Below are positions 7,939 through 16,937 of a stretch of 64,000 nucleotides of DNA, piece after piece. The position numbers and the translations under genes are program-made. How positions within the stretch are numbered: the first letter of the stretch is position 1; every line of letters begins with the position of its first letter. The notes below the pieces were generated by a model. That model was not told the DNA's origin and did no database searches. It saw nothing but the letters and a program-made list of their open reading frames with translations. Origin of the DNA: Actinoplanes ianthinogenes (GTDB lineage: Bacteria > Actinomycetota > Actinomycetes > Mycobacteriales > Micromonosporaceae); contig NZ_AP023356.1 in the NCBI RefSeq assembly GCF_018324205.1, positions 4,295,501-4,359,500 of the forward strand. The letters are read 5' to 3'.

Positions 7939-8295
7939 TCAGGCCCGGCCGGGGCCCTTCGAGTGGTACTCGTCGACGATCTCCTGCGGGATGCGCCCGC
8001 GGTCGGAGATGTCGTAACCGGCCTTCTTGGCCCACTCCCGAATCGCCTTGTTCTGCTCCCGGTCCGCCGCCGCGCCGCCACGACCACGCGCCGCACGGCC
8101 GCCGACGACCACACCGCCACGGGCCACCTTGGTGCCGGCGCTCAGGTAGGGAGCGAAGACCTCCCGCAATTCCGCGGCGTTCTTCTCCGAGAGGTCGATC
8201 TCGTACTGAATACCGTCGAGAGCGAACTTCACAGTCTCGTCGGCTTCGGTGCCGTCGATGTCATCGACCAGCTTGTGAATGATCTGCTTGGCCAC
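7939..8295 (-). CDS. lsr2: Nucleoid-associated xenogeneic silencer Lsr2
   Basis: A 118-residue Lsr2: N-terminal dimerisation domain (MAKQIIHKLVDDIDG, then a beta-hairpin and helix to about residue 60), a basic Gly/Arg-rich linker, and the C-terminal DNA-binding domain with the AT-hook-like SDRGRIP that inserts RGR into the minor groove of AT-rich DNA. It bridges and silences AT-rich, often acquired DNA, so the low-GC segments at 34-39 kb are natural targets. The start is GTG 8295, preceded by GGAGG ten bases upstream. It has its own promoter and a strong terminator. Confidence 0.96.
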   Translation of the reverse strand: MAKQIIHKLVDDIDGTEADETVKFALDGIQYEIDLSEKNAAELREVFAPYLSAGTKVARGGVVVGGRAARGRGGAAADREQNKAIREWAKKAGYDISDRGRIPQEIVDEYHSKGPGRA

Positions 8296-8319
8296 GCGCC
8301 GTTATCCTCCCGAACACAG

Positions 8320-8373
8320 GTTCTCTCCCACGCAATGCGAGAACAATAACGCCAGGGGGACATCGCCCGTCAA
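8320..8373 (-). promoter_or_regulatory. Probable lsr2 promoter with inverted repeat
   Basis: On the minus strand TTGACG (8373-8368) is followed after 18 bases by TTATTG (8349-8344), a good match to the principal sigma consensus, about 49 bases before the GTG start. A 6-bp inverted repeat GTTCTC/GAGAAC (8320-8325 and 8339-8344) overlaps the -10 element and start region and could be an operator. Confidence 0.55.
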
Positions 8374-8399
8374 TGGCGGGGGCCAATAATTGACGTCGG

Positions 8400-9908
8400 C
8401 TACTCCGGGCGGACCAACGGGAAGAGGATCGTTTCCCGAATGCCCAGGCCGGTGAGCGCCATCAACAGCCGGTCGATTCCCATTCCCATGCCACCGGTCG
8501 GCGGCATTCCGTACTCCATGGCCCGGAGGAAATCCTCGTCGAGCTGCATCGCCTCGGCATCGCCACCGGCGGCCAGCAACGACTGGGCGTGCAGCCGTTC
8601 CCGCTGGACCACCGGGTCGACCAGCTCGGAATAGGCGGTGGCGAGTTCGAAGCCGCCGACGTACAGGTCCCACTTCTCGGTGAGGCCGGGCGTCTCGCGG
8701 TGCGCGGCGGTCAGCGGCGCGGTCTCCTCCGGGTAGTCCCGGACGAATGTGGGCGCCTGCAGAGTGTGCTGAACGAGGTGCTCGAACAGCTCCTCGGCGA
8801 GCTTTCCGGCGCTCCACTTGGGGTCGATGCCGAGCTGCACCTTCTCCGCGTACCGCTGGAGCTGGGCCAGGTCGGTCTCGATGGTGACCTCCTCGCCGAG
8901 CGCCTCGGAGATCGCCCCGAACAGGGTGATCTGCCGCCACTCGCCGCCGAGGTCGAGCTCGGTGCCGTCGTAGTGGGTGACCACGTGCGAACCGGCGACC
9001 GCCTGCGCGGCCTCCTGAATCCACTCCCGCACCTGGACCTGCATCACGTTGTAGTCGGCATACGCCTGATACGCCTCGAGCATGGCGAACTCCGGAGAGT
9101 GCGTGGAGTCCATACCCTCATTACGGAAGTTCCTGTTGATCTCGAACACTCGGTCGATGCCACCGACCACCGCGCGCTTCAAAAACAGTTCCGGCGCGAT
9201 CCGCAGATAAAGATCCGTATCCAGTGCGTTGCTGTGCGTCACAAACGGACGGGCCGCCGCGCCGCCGTGCAGCAACTGCAACATCGGCGTTTCCACCTCG
9301 AGGTAATTGCGGCGGAACAGCGACTCGCGAAGGCTACGGACCACGGTTGCGCGGGTACGCACCGTGTCCCTGGCCTGCGGCCGGACGATGAGATCGACAT
9401 AGCGCTGCCGCACCCGGGTTTCCTCGGAAAGCGGCTTGTGCGCGACCGGAAGCGGGCGCAGCGCCTTGGCGCTCATCGACCAGGAATCGGCGAGAACGGA
9501 GAGCTCACCGCGCCGGCTGGTGATCACCTCACCGGTGATCGCGACCAGGTCGCCCAGGTCGACCAGCCGCTTCCAGTCCTCCAGGGCCTCGGCGCCGACC
9601 TTGTCCAGCGAGAGCATCGCCTGGAGCTCGGTGCCGTCCCCCTCCCGCAGGGTGACGAAGCAGAGCTTGCCACCGTTCCGAATGAAGATCACCCGGCCGG
9701 TGACGCTGACCTGGTCGCCGGTGGCGGTGTCGGTCGGCAGCTCCGCGTACTGGGAGCGGATCTGGGCCAGGGTGGTCGTCCGGGCGACGGTGACCGGGTA
9801 GGGCGCGACGCCCTTCGCCAGCAACTGGTCCCGCTTCGCCCGGCGGACCTTCATCTGCTCGGGTAGGTCGTCGGCGGGATCGGTCACTGGCACGTTCTGC
9901 TCGGTCAC
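8400..9908 (-). CDS. lysS: Class II lysyl-tRNA synthetase
   Basis: A 502-residue class II LysRS. Visible: N-terminal OB-fold anticodon-binding domain (about 60-150, around VSVTGRVIFIRNGGKLCF), class II motif 2 (FRNEGMDSTHSPEF) and motif 3 (GMGMGIDRLLMALTG) near residue 485. It charges tRNA-Lys in the cytoplasm. The start is GTG 9908 (MTEQNVPVTD). It lies between coaX and lsr2, the order also found in Mycobacterium. The C-terminus is complete; there is no extra membrane domain as in LysX. Confidence 0.96.
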   Translation of the reverse strand: MTEQNVPVTDPADDLPEQMKVRRAKRDQLLAKGVAPYPVTVARTTTLAQIRSQYAELPTDTATGDQVSVTGRVIFIRNGGKLCFVTLREGDGTELQAMLSLDKVGAEALEDWKRLVDLGDLVAITGEVITSRRGELSVLADSWSMSAKALRPLPVAHKPLSEETRVRQRYVDLIVRPQARDTVRTRATVVRSLRESLFRRNYLEVETPMLQLLHGGAAARPFVTHSNALDTDLYLRIAPELFLKRAVVGGIDRVFEINRNFRNEGMDSTHSPEFAMLEAYQAYADYNVMQVQVREWIQEAAQAVAGSHVVTHYDGTELDLGGEWRQITLFGAISEALGEEVTIETDLAQLQRYAEKVQLGIDPKWSAGKLAEELFEHLVQHTLQAPTFVRDYPEETAPLTAAHRETPGLTEKWDLYVGGFELATAYSELVDPVVQRERLHAQSLLAAGGDAEAMQLDEDFLRAMEYGMPPTGGMGMGIDRLLMALTGLGIRETILFPLVRPE

Positions 9909-9967
9909 GGCACGGTCTTCCTGTGTAGTGGGGGTTTGCGAGACCTGGAAAGCCTACTCAGCCGTGT

Positions 9968-10726
9968 TCAGACGTTCCGCTCATATACCATCCGGAGCCC
10001 GATCAGCGTGATCATCGGCTCGTGCGCGGTCAGCGTGCGGCACTCGTCCTTCACCAGCCAGGCCAGGCCACCGGTGGCGATCACCGCGCGGACCGGGCCG
10101 ATCTCCTCGATCATCCGCTCGACGATCCGGTCCACCTGGCCGCCGAACCCGTAGTAGAGCCCGGCCTGCAAGCACTCCACGGTGTTCTTGCCGATCACCG
10201 AGCGCGGCTTGGTCGGCTCCACCTTGCGCAGCTGGGCGGCGCGGGCGGCGAGCGCGTCGAAGGAGATCTCGATGCCGGGGGCGAAGGCGCCGCCGAGGAA
10301 CTCGCCTTTCGCGCTGATCAGGTCGAAGTTGGTGGTGGTGCCGAAGTCGACCACGATCGACGGTCCGCCGTAGAGGGCGTGCGCCGCGAGCGTGTTCACC
10401 ACCCGGTCGGCGCCCACCTCCTTCGGGTTGTCGATGGCCAGCTGCACCCCGGTCTTCACACCCGGCTCGACGATCACGCTGGGCACGTCGCCGTAGTACC
10501 GCTTCAGCATCGTGCGCAGGTTGCGCAGCGCGGCGGGCACCGTGGAGCAGGCGGCCACCCCGGTGATCTCCACCGCGTCCCCGGCCAGCAGGCCGCGGAA
10601 CATCAGGCCGAGCTCGTCCGCGGTCGAGGCGGCGTCGGTCTTGATCCGCCAGTTGTGCACCAGCTTGTCGCCGTCGAAGGTCGCCAGCACGGTGTTGGTG
10701 TTGCCGATGTCAATGCAAAGCAGCAC
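9968..10726 (-). CDS. coaX: Type III pantothenate kinase
   Basis: A 252-residue CoaX, catalysing the first step from pantothenate to CoA. It has the ASKHA ATP-binding start LLCIDIGNTNT (P-loop Asp6), the pantothenate-site GADRVVN segment near residue 107, and VVDFGTTTNFD. The start is GTG 10726. A 62-base AT-richer gap with AGGGG before the start separates it from nadC upstream. Together with panC and panD on the same strand it accounts for most of the route from beta-alanine and pantoate to phosphopantothenate. Confidence 0.95.
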   Translation of the reverse strand: MLLCIDIGNTNTVLATFDGDKLVHNWRIKTDAASTADELGLMFRGLLAGDAVEITGVAACSTVPAALRNLRTMLKRYYGDVPSVIVEPGVKTGVQLAIDNPKEVGADRVVNTLAAHALYGGPSIVVDFGTTTNFDLISAKGEFLGGAFAPGIEISFDALAARAAQLRKVEPTKPRSVIGKNTVECLQAGLYYGFGGQVDRIVERMIEEIGPVRAVIATGGLAWLVKDECRTLTAHEPMITLIGLRMVYERNV

Positions 10727-10788
10727 GGATGCCCCTAAGAATCAAAATCAAGACGCTTATTTGTACGCGTCCCAGCTCCCGTGCTCGC

Positions 10789-11646
10789 TCAGCGGGGGCG
10801 CAGGTCGAGGGCGATGTCCAGGATCGGCGACGAGTGGGTGAGCCCGCCGACCGACAGGTAGTCCACCCCGGTCGCCGCGTAGGCCGCCGCGGTGGCCAGC
10901 GTCAGGTTCCCGGTGGCCTCCAGCTCGGCCCGCCCGGCGATCGCGGCGACCACCTCGGTGAGCAGCTCCGGCGTCATGTTGTCGCAGAGCAGGAAACCGG
11001 CGCCGGCCGCCACCGCCTCCTGCGCCTCGGCCAGCGTGGTCACCTCGACCTGCACGTCCACGTCCGGGAAGGTCTCCCGGACCAGCCGGTACGCGGCGGT
11101 GATGCTGCCGGCCGCCAGCTTGTGGTTGTCCTTGATCATGGCGACGTCGTACAGGCCCATCCGCTTGTTGGTGCCGCCGCCGACCCGGACCGCGTACTTC
11201 TCCAGCGACCGCAGGCCGGGCGTGGTCTTGCGGGTGTCCAGCACCGTCGCCTTGCTGCCGGCCAGCTCGTCGGCCCACTTGCGGGTGTGGGTGGCCACCC
11301 CGGACATCCGGCTGATCAGGTTCAGCGCGGTGCGCTCGGCGGTGAGCAGCGCCCGGGTCGGCCCGGTCACCACGGCCAGCACCTCGCCCCGCTCGACCCG
11401 GTCGCCCTCGCCGACGATCTGCCGGAACTCGGCGTGCCCCTGCGAGGTGACCGCGAAGACCTCGGCGGCCACCGGCAGGCCGGCCACCACGCCGTCCGCC
11501 CGGGCCACCAGCTCGGCGGTGTCCACCTGCTCGGCCGGGATGGTGGACTCGCTGGTCACATCGCGCGGCGGGGTGCCGAGGTCCTCGGCGAGCGCGGTGA
11601 GCACGATCCGCTGGACCTCCGCGAAGTCCAACCCGAAGTCGATCAC
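10789..11646 (-). CDS. nadC: Quinolinate phosphoribosyltransferase (carboxylating)
   Basis: A 285-residue NadC that converts quinolinate and PRPP to nicotinate mononucleotide. Seen: the type II PRTase N-terminal domain, then the barrel with the quinolinate/PRPP-binding Arg/Lys stretch DTRKTTPGLR, HKLAAGSI, and the C-terminal TGVDYLSVGGLTHS. The GTG start at 11646 overlaps the nadB stop by four bases (GTGA), so the two steps of NAD synthesis are coupled. nadA is not in the window. Confidence 0.95.
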   Translation of the reverse strand: MIDFGLDFAEVQRIVLTALAEDLGTPPRDVTSESTIPAEQVDTAELVARADGVVAGLPVAAEVFAVTSQGHAEFRQIVGEGDRVERGEVLAVVTGPTRALLTAERTALNLISRMSGVATHTRKWADELAGSKATVLDTRKTTPGLRSLEKYAVRVGGGTNKRMGLYDVAMIKDNHKLAAGSITAAYRLVRETFPDVDVQVEVTTLAEAQEAVAAGAGFLLCDNMTPELLTEVVAAIAGRAELEATGNLTLATAAAYAATGVDYLSVGGLTHSSPILDIALDLRPR

Positions 11647-13349
11647 GCCATCTCCTGGAAGTCCTGGGTCATGCTGCCGTCAGAGGAAATCGAGTTGAGC
11701 AGGTGGCCGCGCCACTCGTCGGCCGCGGTCGGGTAGTCCTCACGCCAGTGGCAGCCGCGGGTCTCCCGGCGGCTGCACGCCGACGCCACCAGCGCCGCCG
11801 CGACGGTGAGCAGGTTGGTCGCCTCCCAGGCCGCGGTGTTCGGGGTGGACCGGGACTCGGCCAGCCGGGACAGCTCCTTGGCCGCGGTGTCCAGCGAGTC
11901 GGCCGAGCGCAGCACCCCGGCGCCGCGGGTCATGGTGCGCTGCACCTCGGACCGGATCGCCGCGTCGGCCACCCAGGCCGGCGTCATGTTCGTCCGCACC
12001 GGGTCGGCCTGGGCCGGCAGGTCACGGCCGATGTCGTCGGCGATCCGCTTGGCGAACACCAGGCCCTCCAGCAGCGAGTTGCTGGCCAGCCGGTTGGCGC
12101 CGTGCACGCCGGTGCAGGCCACCTCGCCGCAGGCGTACAGCCCCGGGATGCTGGTGCGCCCCTGAAGGTCGGTGCGGACCCCGCCGGACGCGTAGTGCGC
12201 GGCCGGCGCGACCGGGATCAGCTCGGTCGCCGGGTCCACCCCGGCGCTCCGGGTGGAGGCCATGATGGTCGGGAAGCGGTGCTCCAGGAACTCCTTGCCC
12301 AGGTGCCGGGCGTCCAGATAGACGTGGTCCGCGCCGGTGGCCCGCAGCACGCGGTAGATGCCCTTGGCCACCACGTCGCGCGGGGCCAGCTCGGCCAGCT
12401 CGTGCTGCCCGACCATGAACCGCTCGCCGTTCTCGTCGACCAGGTACGCCCCCTCGCCGCGCAACGCCTCGGAGATCAGCGGCCGCTGCACCGAGTTCAG
12501 CCCGGAGGTGACGAACGACGTCGGATGGAACTGGACGAACTCCACGTCGGTCACCTCGGCGCCGGCCCGCAGCGCGAGCGCCACGCCGTCGCCGGTGGAG
12601 ACCGACGGGTTCGTGGTGGACGAGAAGATCTGCCCCATCCCGCCGGTGGCCAGCACGACCGCGCGGGCCAGCACGGCGCCCACGCCGTCCTCCGAGCCCT
12701 CGCCCAGCACGTGCAGGGTGATCCCGCAGGCGCGGCCGTCGGCGGCGCGCAGCAGGTCCAGCACCAGGGCGTGCTCGACCAGCCGGATCCACGGGTCGCG
12801 GCGGACCGCGGCGTGCAGCGCGCGCTGCACCTCGGCGCCGGTGGCGTCGCCGCCGGCGTGCACGATCCGGTCCGCCCGGTGGCCGCCCTCGCGGGTCAGC
12901 ATCAGCGAGCCGTCCGGGTTGCGGTCGAACTCGGCGCCCCGGCGGATCAGCTCGCGAACCCGCGCCGGACCCTCCTCGACCAGCGCTTTCACCGCCTCCG
13001 GGTCGCACAGCCCGACTCCGGCGATCTCGGTGTCGTACGCGTGCGCCTGTGGCGTGTCCAGCGGGTCGAGCACCGCGGCGATCCCGCCCTGCGCCCAGCG
13101 CGTGGAGCCGTCGTCGATGTTGACCTTGGTGACCACCGTGACGTGCAGGCCCTGCTCGCGCAGGTGCAGTGCGGCGGTCAACCCGGCGATGCCGGACCCG
13201 ACCACCACGACGTCGGTGGTCTCGGTCCAGCCCGGCTCGGCGGCGGCGAGCCGGCGCGGTAGGGCCGGCAGATCCGCGAGAGGTGACATGTGTGTCAGTA
13301 CACTCCGCCCCTGCGCACCCGTCACGCCGGGGGCACCATCAGTGGTCAC
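11643..13349 (-). CDS. nadB: L-aspartate oxidase
   Basis: A 568-residue flavoenzyme that oxidises aspartate to iminoaspartate for quinolinate synthesis. Seen: FAD-binding VVVVGSGIAGLTAALHL (about residues 46-62), RWAQGGIAA, EFVQFHPTS, the fumarate-reductase-like SEALRGEGAYLV, and GEVACTGVHGANRLASNSLLEG near the C-terminal part of the FAD domain. The start is ambiguous: GTG 13349 lies directly after the stop of the preceding gene without a ribosome site, while ATG 13289 (MSPLADLPALP) would give 548 residues. It overlaps nadC. Confidence 0.95.
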   Translation of the reverse strand: MTTDGAPGVTGAQGRSVLTHMSPLADLPALPRRLAAAEPGWTETTDVVVVGSGIAGLTAALHLREQGLHVTVVTKVNIDDGSTRWAQGGIAAVLDPLDTPQAHAYDTEIAGVGLCDPEAVKALVEEGPARVRELIRRGAEFDRNPDGSLMLTREGGHRADRIVHAGGDATGAEVQRALHAAVRRDPWIRLVEHALVLDLLRAADGRACGITLHVLGEGSEDGVGAVLARAVVLATGGMGQIFSSTTNPSVSTGDGVALALRAGAEVTDVEFVQFHPTSFVTSGLNSVQRPLISEALRGEGAYLVDENGERFMVGQHELAELAPRDVVAKGIYRVLRATGADHVYLDARHLGKEFLEHRFPTIMASTRSAGVDPATELIPVAPAAHYASGGVRTDLQGRTSIPGLYACGEVACTGVHGANRLASNSLLEGLVFAKRIADDIGRDLPAQADPVRTNMTPAWVADAAIRSEVQRTMTRGAGVLRSADSLDTAAKELSRLAESRSTPNTAAWEATNLLTVAAALVASACSRRETRGCHWREDYPTAADEWRGHLLNSISSDGSMTQDFQEMA

Positions 13350-13351
13350 CG

Positions 13352-14287
13352 TTACTTGTACTGGACCGGAAGGGCCTTGGTCCCCTTGCCCTTCAGGGTC
13401 GAGGTCAGCTCGGCGCCGTCCAGCCAGAGGTAACAGCGCACGCCGCGGTCACCCTGGGCCCAGACGTCCGTGTTGCCCGGCAGCGAGACCACGCCGGTGC
13501 GGTACTGCAGGTTCTTGTCGTCGGGCACGCCGGTGTACGCGGACACCACGGTCCGGCAGCCGTCGTGGAACTCCTCCCAGGCCGCGTCGCCCTTGGGGTA
13601 CGACGCGTCGGCCGGCGCGTCCCAGACCCCGGCGAACTCGGCGTTGTGCTTGTCGGTGCAGTTCGCCGGCGGCATGGTGTCGATCGCGCCGTTGTCGTCC
13701 AGCTTGATCGCGTAACAGCCGAGCGCCAGGTCGGAACTCGTGGCCAGCGCCCCGCGCAGGCTGCCCTGCCGCTCGACCAGCGCGCCGTTGTCCTCGATCG
13801 AGTCGAGCTCGACGACGTCGCACCGGAACCAGCGGGAGCCGCCGGACCAGGCCGCCGGGGACGGGTGGGTCACCCCGATCCAGAGCCGCGCGGTGCGCCA
13901 CGGTGCGCCGACGTACGCGGTCGTCTTCTCGTCGCAGGTGTGGTACGCCGCGCGCGCCCCGGACGAGGTCTCGACCGGCGGCTGCTCGGCGTCCGCGGCC
14001 GTCCCGGTGTAGGTGCCCACGTAGACCGTCTCGGTGCGGTGCTGCACCGAGCAGTCCACCTCCTCGTAGGTGGCGCGGGGCCCGGTCGCCGCGAAGTTGG
14101 CCAGGTGGCAGGTGGCGGCCATCGGTTCGAACCCGGTCGCCGGGGGCATCGCGCCCCAGTCGTTGGTGAGGTTGCCGTCGACGCGTCCGGGGTTACCGCA
14201 TCCGGCGGCGACGAGCAGCATCAGACCCAGCGTGGCTGCCAGGTCGAAGCCGAGGCCCGGGCCCGGTCGGGCACGCCAGTGTCGCAT
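13352..14287 (-). CDS. Septum formation family lipoprotein
   Basis: A 311-residue exported protein: signal peptide with lipobox VAAGC (Cys about residue 30), then two related modules with paired Cys (VDCSVQHRTETVYVGTYTG; NCTDKHNAEFAGVWDAP) of the type annotated Septum_form (PF13845). Proteins with this domain are attached to the outside of the membrane in actinobacteria; the family name comes from one Streptomyces study and the biochemical role is not established. It ends two bases before the nadB GTG start and may be cotranscribed with it. Confidence 0.75.
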   Translation of the reverse strand: MRHWRARPGPGLGFDLAATLGLMLLVAAGCGNPGRVDGNLTNDWGAMPPATGFEPMAATCHLANFAATGPRATYEEVDCSVQHRTETVYVGTYTGTAADAEQPPVETSSGARAAYHTCDEKTTAYVGAPWRTARLWIGVTHPSPAAWSGGSRWFRCDVVELDSIEDNGALVERQGSLRGALATSSDLALGCYAIKLDDNGAIDTMPPANCTDKHNAEFAGVWDAPADASYPKGDAAWEEFHDGCRTVVSAYTGVPDDKNLQYRTGVVSLPGNTDVWAQGDRGVRCYLWLDGAELTSTLKGKGTKALPVQYK

Positions 14288-14381
14288 GAAGGAGCCTCCC
14301 GCACGCCGCCGATGTCCGATTTATCGATCATATGGTGATCGGAGCGGTTCGTCGGCGGCGTTCGGGAAAGTCACCCTAAGA

Positions 14382-14810
14382 TCAACGGACGGACAGGGTC
14401 AGATCTCCCCGGACCAGGTCGTCGGCCATGCCCGCGACCGCCTCGGCCGGGTCGGCGCCCAGCTCGATCACCCGGTTGTCCGCGTCCACGTGCACCACGC
14501 GCGGCTGGTACTCCCGCGCCTCGGCGTTGTCCATCTGCCCGTAGGAGATCAGGATGACCAGGTCACCCGGGTGCACCAGGTGCGCGGCGGCGCCGTTGAT
14601 GCCGATCACGCCGCTGCCCCGCTCACCCGGGATCACGTAGGTCTCCAGCCGCGCCCCGTTGGTCACGTCGACGATCGCCACCTGCTCACCGGGCAGCAGA
14701 TCGGCCGCCTCCATCAGGTCGAGGTCGACGGTCACCGAGCCGACGTAATGCAGGTCGGCCTGCGTCACGGTGGCCCGGTGGATCTTCGACTTCAGCATGG
14801 TGCGGAGCAT
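14382..14810 (-). CDS. panD: Aspartate 1-decarboxylase proenzyme
   Basis: A 142-residue pyruvoyl enzyme that makes beta-alanine. The self-cleavage site Gly-Ser is in HYVGSVTVD (residues 24-25), and the substrate-binding and stabilising residues in NGARLETYVI and GSGVIGINGAAA are present. The ATG start overlaps the panC stop by one base (TGATG), so the two products needed for pantothenate are coupled. Confidence 0.96.
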   Translation of the reverse strand: MLRTMLKSKIHRATVTQADLHYVGSVTVDLDLMEAADLLPGEQVAIVDVTNGARLETYVIPGERGSGVIGINGAAAHLVHPGDLVILISYGQMDNAEAREYQPRVVHVDADNRVIELGADPAEAVAGMADDLVRGDLTLSVR

Positions 14811-15643
14811 CAGGCTTCCTTCCGGAGAACGATCGGGACGTTGTCGATCAGACGGGTGGCGCCGACCTTGGCGGCCACCAGCAGGCGAGCCGGGCCGTCG
14901 GCCGGGACCGCGCCCAGGTCCGGGCCGGTCAGTTCGAGGTAGTCGACGCGTACGCCAGGCTCGTCCGCCAGAATCTTTCCGGCGGCCGCCAGGATCGCCG
15001 TCGCGTCGCTATGCGTCGCGCCCTCGCGCAACGCGCGAGACAGGGCCAGAGCGGATTTCCGCTCCTCCGGGGAGAGGTACCGGTTGCGGCTGCTGAGCGC
15101 CAGACCATCAGTTTCCCGTACGGTCGGCACGCCCACGATCTCGACGCCCAGCTCCAGGTCCACCACCATGCGCCGGATCAGTGCGAGCTGCTGGAAGTCC
15201 TTCTCCCCGAAGTAGGCGACGTCCGCCCGGGTCAGGCGGAGCAGCTTCTCCACCACGGTGAGCATCCCGGAGAAGTGGCCGGGCCGGCTCGCCCCCTCCA
15301 GGATCTCGCCAAGCGCGCCCGGGTTCATCGTGATCGACGGCGCCCCGCCCGGGTACACGTCGTCCCGGCCCGGCGCGAAGACCACCGCGGCGCCCTCGGC
15401 CCGGCAGGCCTCGAGGTCGGCCTCCAGCGTCCGCGGGTACTTCTCGAAGTCCTCGCTCGGCCCGAACTGGAGCGGGTTCACGAAGATCGTCACGACCACG
15501 AACGCGGACCGCTCCCGGGCCACCCGGATCAGCTGCCGGTGCCCCTCGTGCAGCGCGCCCATGGTCATCACGACCGCGATCTCCTGCCCGGCGGCCGGCA
15601 GCGCGGCGGCCAGCTCGTCGCGGGTGTGCGCCACCTGGGTCAC
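14810..15643 (-). CDS. panC: Pantothenate synthetase
   Basis: A 277-residue ATP-dependent ligase joining pantoate and beta-alanine. Seen: MGALHEGH (HIGH-type nucleotide motif, near residue 28), IFVNPLQFGPSEDF, YFGEKDFQQLALI and the KMSKS-like LALSSRNRYLS. The start is GTG 15643 in a GTGA overlap with the DUF2520 gene upstream. Sits in the conserved order DUF2520-panC-panD. Confidence 0.96.
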   Translation of the reverse strand: MTQVAHTRDELAAALPAAGQEIAVVMTMGALHEGHRQLIRVARERSAFVVVTIFVNPLQFGPSEDFEKYPRTLEADLEACRAEGAAVVFAPGRDDVYPGGAPSITMNPGALGEILEGASRPGHFSGMLTVVEKLLRLTRADVAYFGEKDFQQLALIRRMVVDLELGVEIVGVPTVRETDGLALSSRNRYLSPEERKSALALSRALREGATHSDATAILAAAGKILADEPGVRVDYLELTGPDLGAVPADGPARLLVAAKVGATRLIDNVPIVLRKEA

Positions 15644-16575
15644 GCGAGGCTCCCTACCGTGCTTTCGGCACTGCTTGCGGTGCTGGTCCCGGCCGGGTGG
15701 CCGGTGCTGGTCCCGGCCGGATGGCCGGTGCTGTCGCCGCCGGCGAACAAGACGTCGAGAAGGGCCGCGGCGTCCTGCGGGCGCAGCCGTCCGGCCGCGA
15801 GGGCGCGGTCCGCGGTCCGTCGGGCCAGGGCGAGGTACGCCGGGACCGCCCGCTCCGGCATCCGCGCCAGATGCTTGGCCACGGTGCCGGCGTCACCGCG
15901 GGACACCGGCCCGGTCAGCGCGGCGTCGCCCATCCGCAGCGCGTTGTCCAGCGCCGCGGTCAGCAGCGGAGCGAGCACCCGCGACGGCTCGGCGACCCCG
16001 GCCGCGCGCAGCGTGTCGGCCGCCTCGTTGACCAGGGTGACCAGGTGGTTGGCCCCGTGCGCGAGAGCCGCGTGGTAGACCGGCCGGGCGTCCTCGGCGA
16101 TCCACTCCGGCGCGCCGCCCAGGTCGGCGACCAGCCGGGTGGCGAACGCCCGGTCCCGGGTGGTCACCCCCCAGGCGATGCCCGGCAGCCGGGCCAGGTC
16201 GGAGTCCGCGCCGGTGAAGGTCATCGCGGGGTGCAGGGCCATGCCGTTCACATCGCCCAGAACGTCGAGTCCGTGAGCCCCGGAGGTGTGCGCCACAATC
16301 TGGTCCGGTCGCAGCGCACCGGTGCTGTTCAAGCCGGCGACCACGCTTTTCAGGGCGTCGTCCGGCACGGCGAGCAGCAACAGATCGGTGGCGGCCCGGG
16401 CGACCTCGTCGGCGGGCAGGATCGCGGCCTCCGGCAGCAGGCGCGCGGCCCGCTCCCGCGACGCCGCGGAGACAGCGGCGGCGGCGACCACCCGGTGCCC
16501 GGCCCGCTGCAACGCCGCACCCAGCACAGCGCCCACCCGGCCGGCGCCGACCACGCCGACGGTCAATACGCTCAT
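15640..16575 (-). CDS. Rossmann-fold DUF2520 oxidoreductase
   Basis: A 311-residue protein with an N-terminal NAD(P)-binding fold (VGVVGAGRVGAVLGAAL, GxGxxG at residues 10-15), an ALHPAMTFTG segment, and a helical C-terminal domain of the DUF2520 type (HGANHLVTLVNEAADTL). It resembles ketopantoate reductase and F420-dependent NADP reductases in architecture. It is the first gene of the panC-panD operon, overlapping panC by four bases, so a role in pantoate formation is a fair inference but unproven. The last 30 residues are a low-complexity tail with two TGHPAGTS copies. Confidence 0.85.
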   Translation of the reverse strand: MSVLTVGVVGAGRVGAVLGAALQRAGHRVVAAAAVSAASRERAARLLPEAAILPADEVARAATDLLLLAVPDDALKSVVAGLNSTGALRPDQIVAHTSGAHGLDVLGDVNGMALHPAMTFTGADSDLARLPGIAWGVTTRDRAFATRLVADLGGAPEWIAEDARPVYHAALAHGANHLVTLVNEAADTLRAAGVAEPSRVLAPLLTAALDNALRMGDAALTGPVSRGDAGTVAKHLARMPERAVPAYLALARRTADRALAAGRLRPQDAAALLDVLFAGGDSTGHPAGTSTGHPAGTSTASSAESTVGSLA

Positions 16576-16937
16576 CAGATCCAGTCCTCATGTCGGGGTA
16601 CCGGTCGAGCGCCAGTATGCGCCGTCGTAACACGCTCGTAGCAACCGCCTGTGAACAACGGCACCGGCACCGCCTCCCCCGTTCGGCCGACGGGGTTGTC
16701 CGCTGAGCGCCCGCCTCGTCATGCGGCCCACATCACCGCATCAGCCGCCGGCCGGCCGGCCCCGCCAGTCCCCGGAGCCGTCAACCCCGCGTTGCTGGTT
16801 CCGGCGGCGGACGGCCTACTCGGTCAAACCCGGTGTGCCCGCCCTGGTCCGCGGTCCACTCGCCGACCGAGCTCCGCTTCTCCGGTACGCCCGCAGCTCC
16901 CCACCGTCACCAAGTCACCTGCCAGGTGGTGCACCCC
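16576..16937. other. Non-coding stretch upstream of repeat array
   Basis: I see no gene here. Open frames on both strands lack start signals and family resemblance. The first 80 bases must hold the promoter of the DUF2520-panC-panD operon (minus strand); I could not single out convincing hexamers. Confidence 0.5.
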
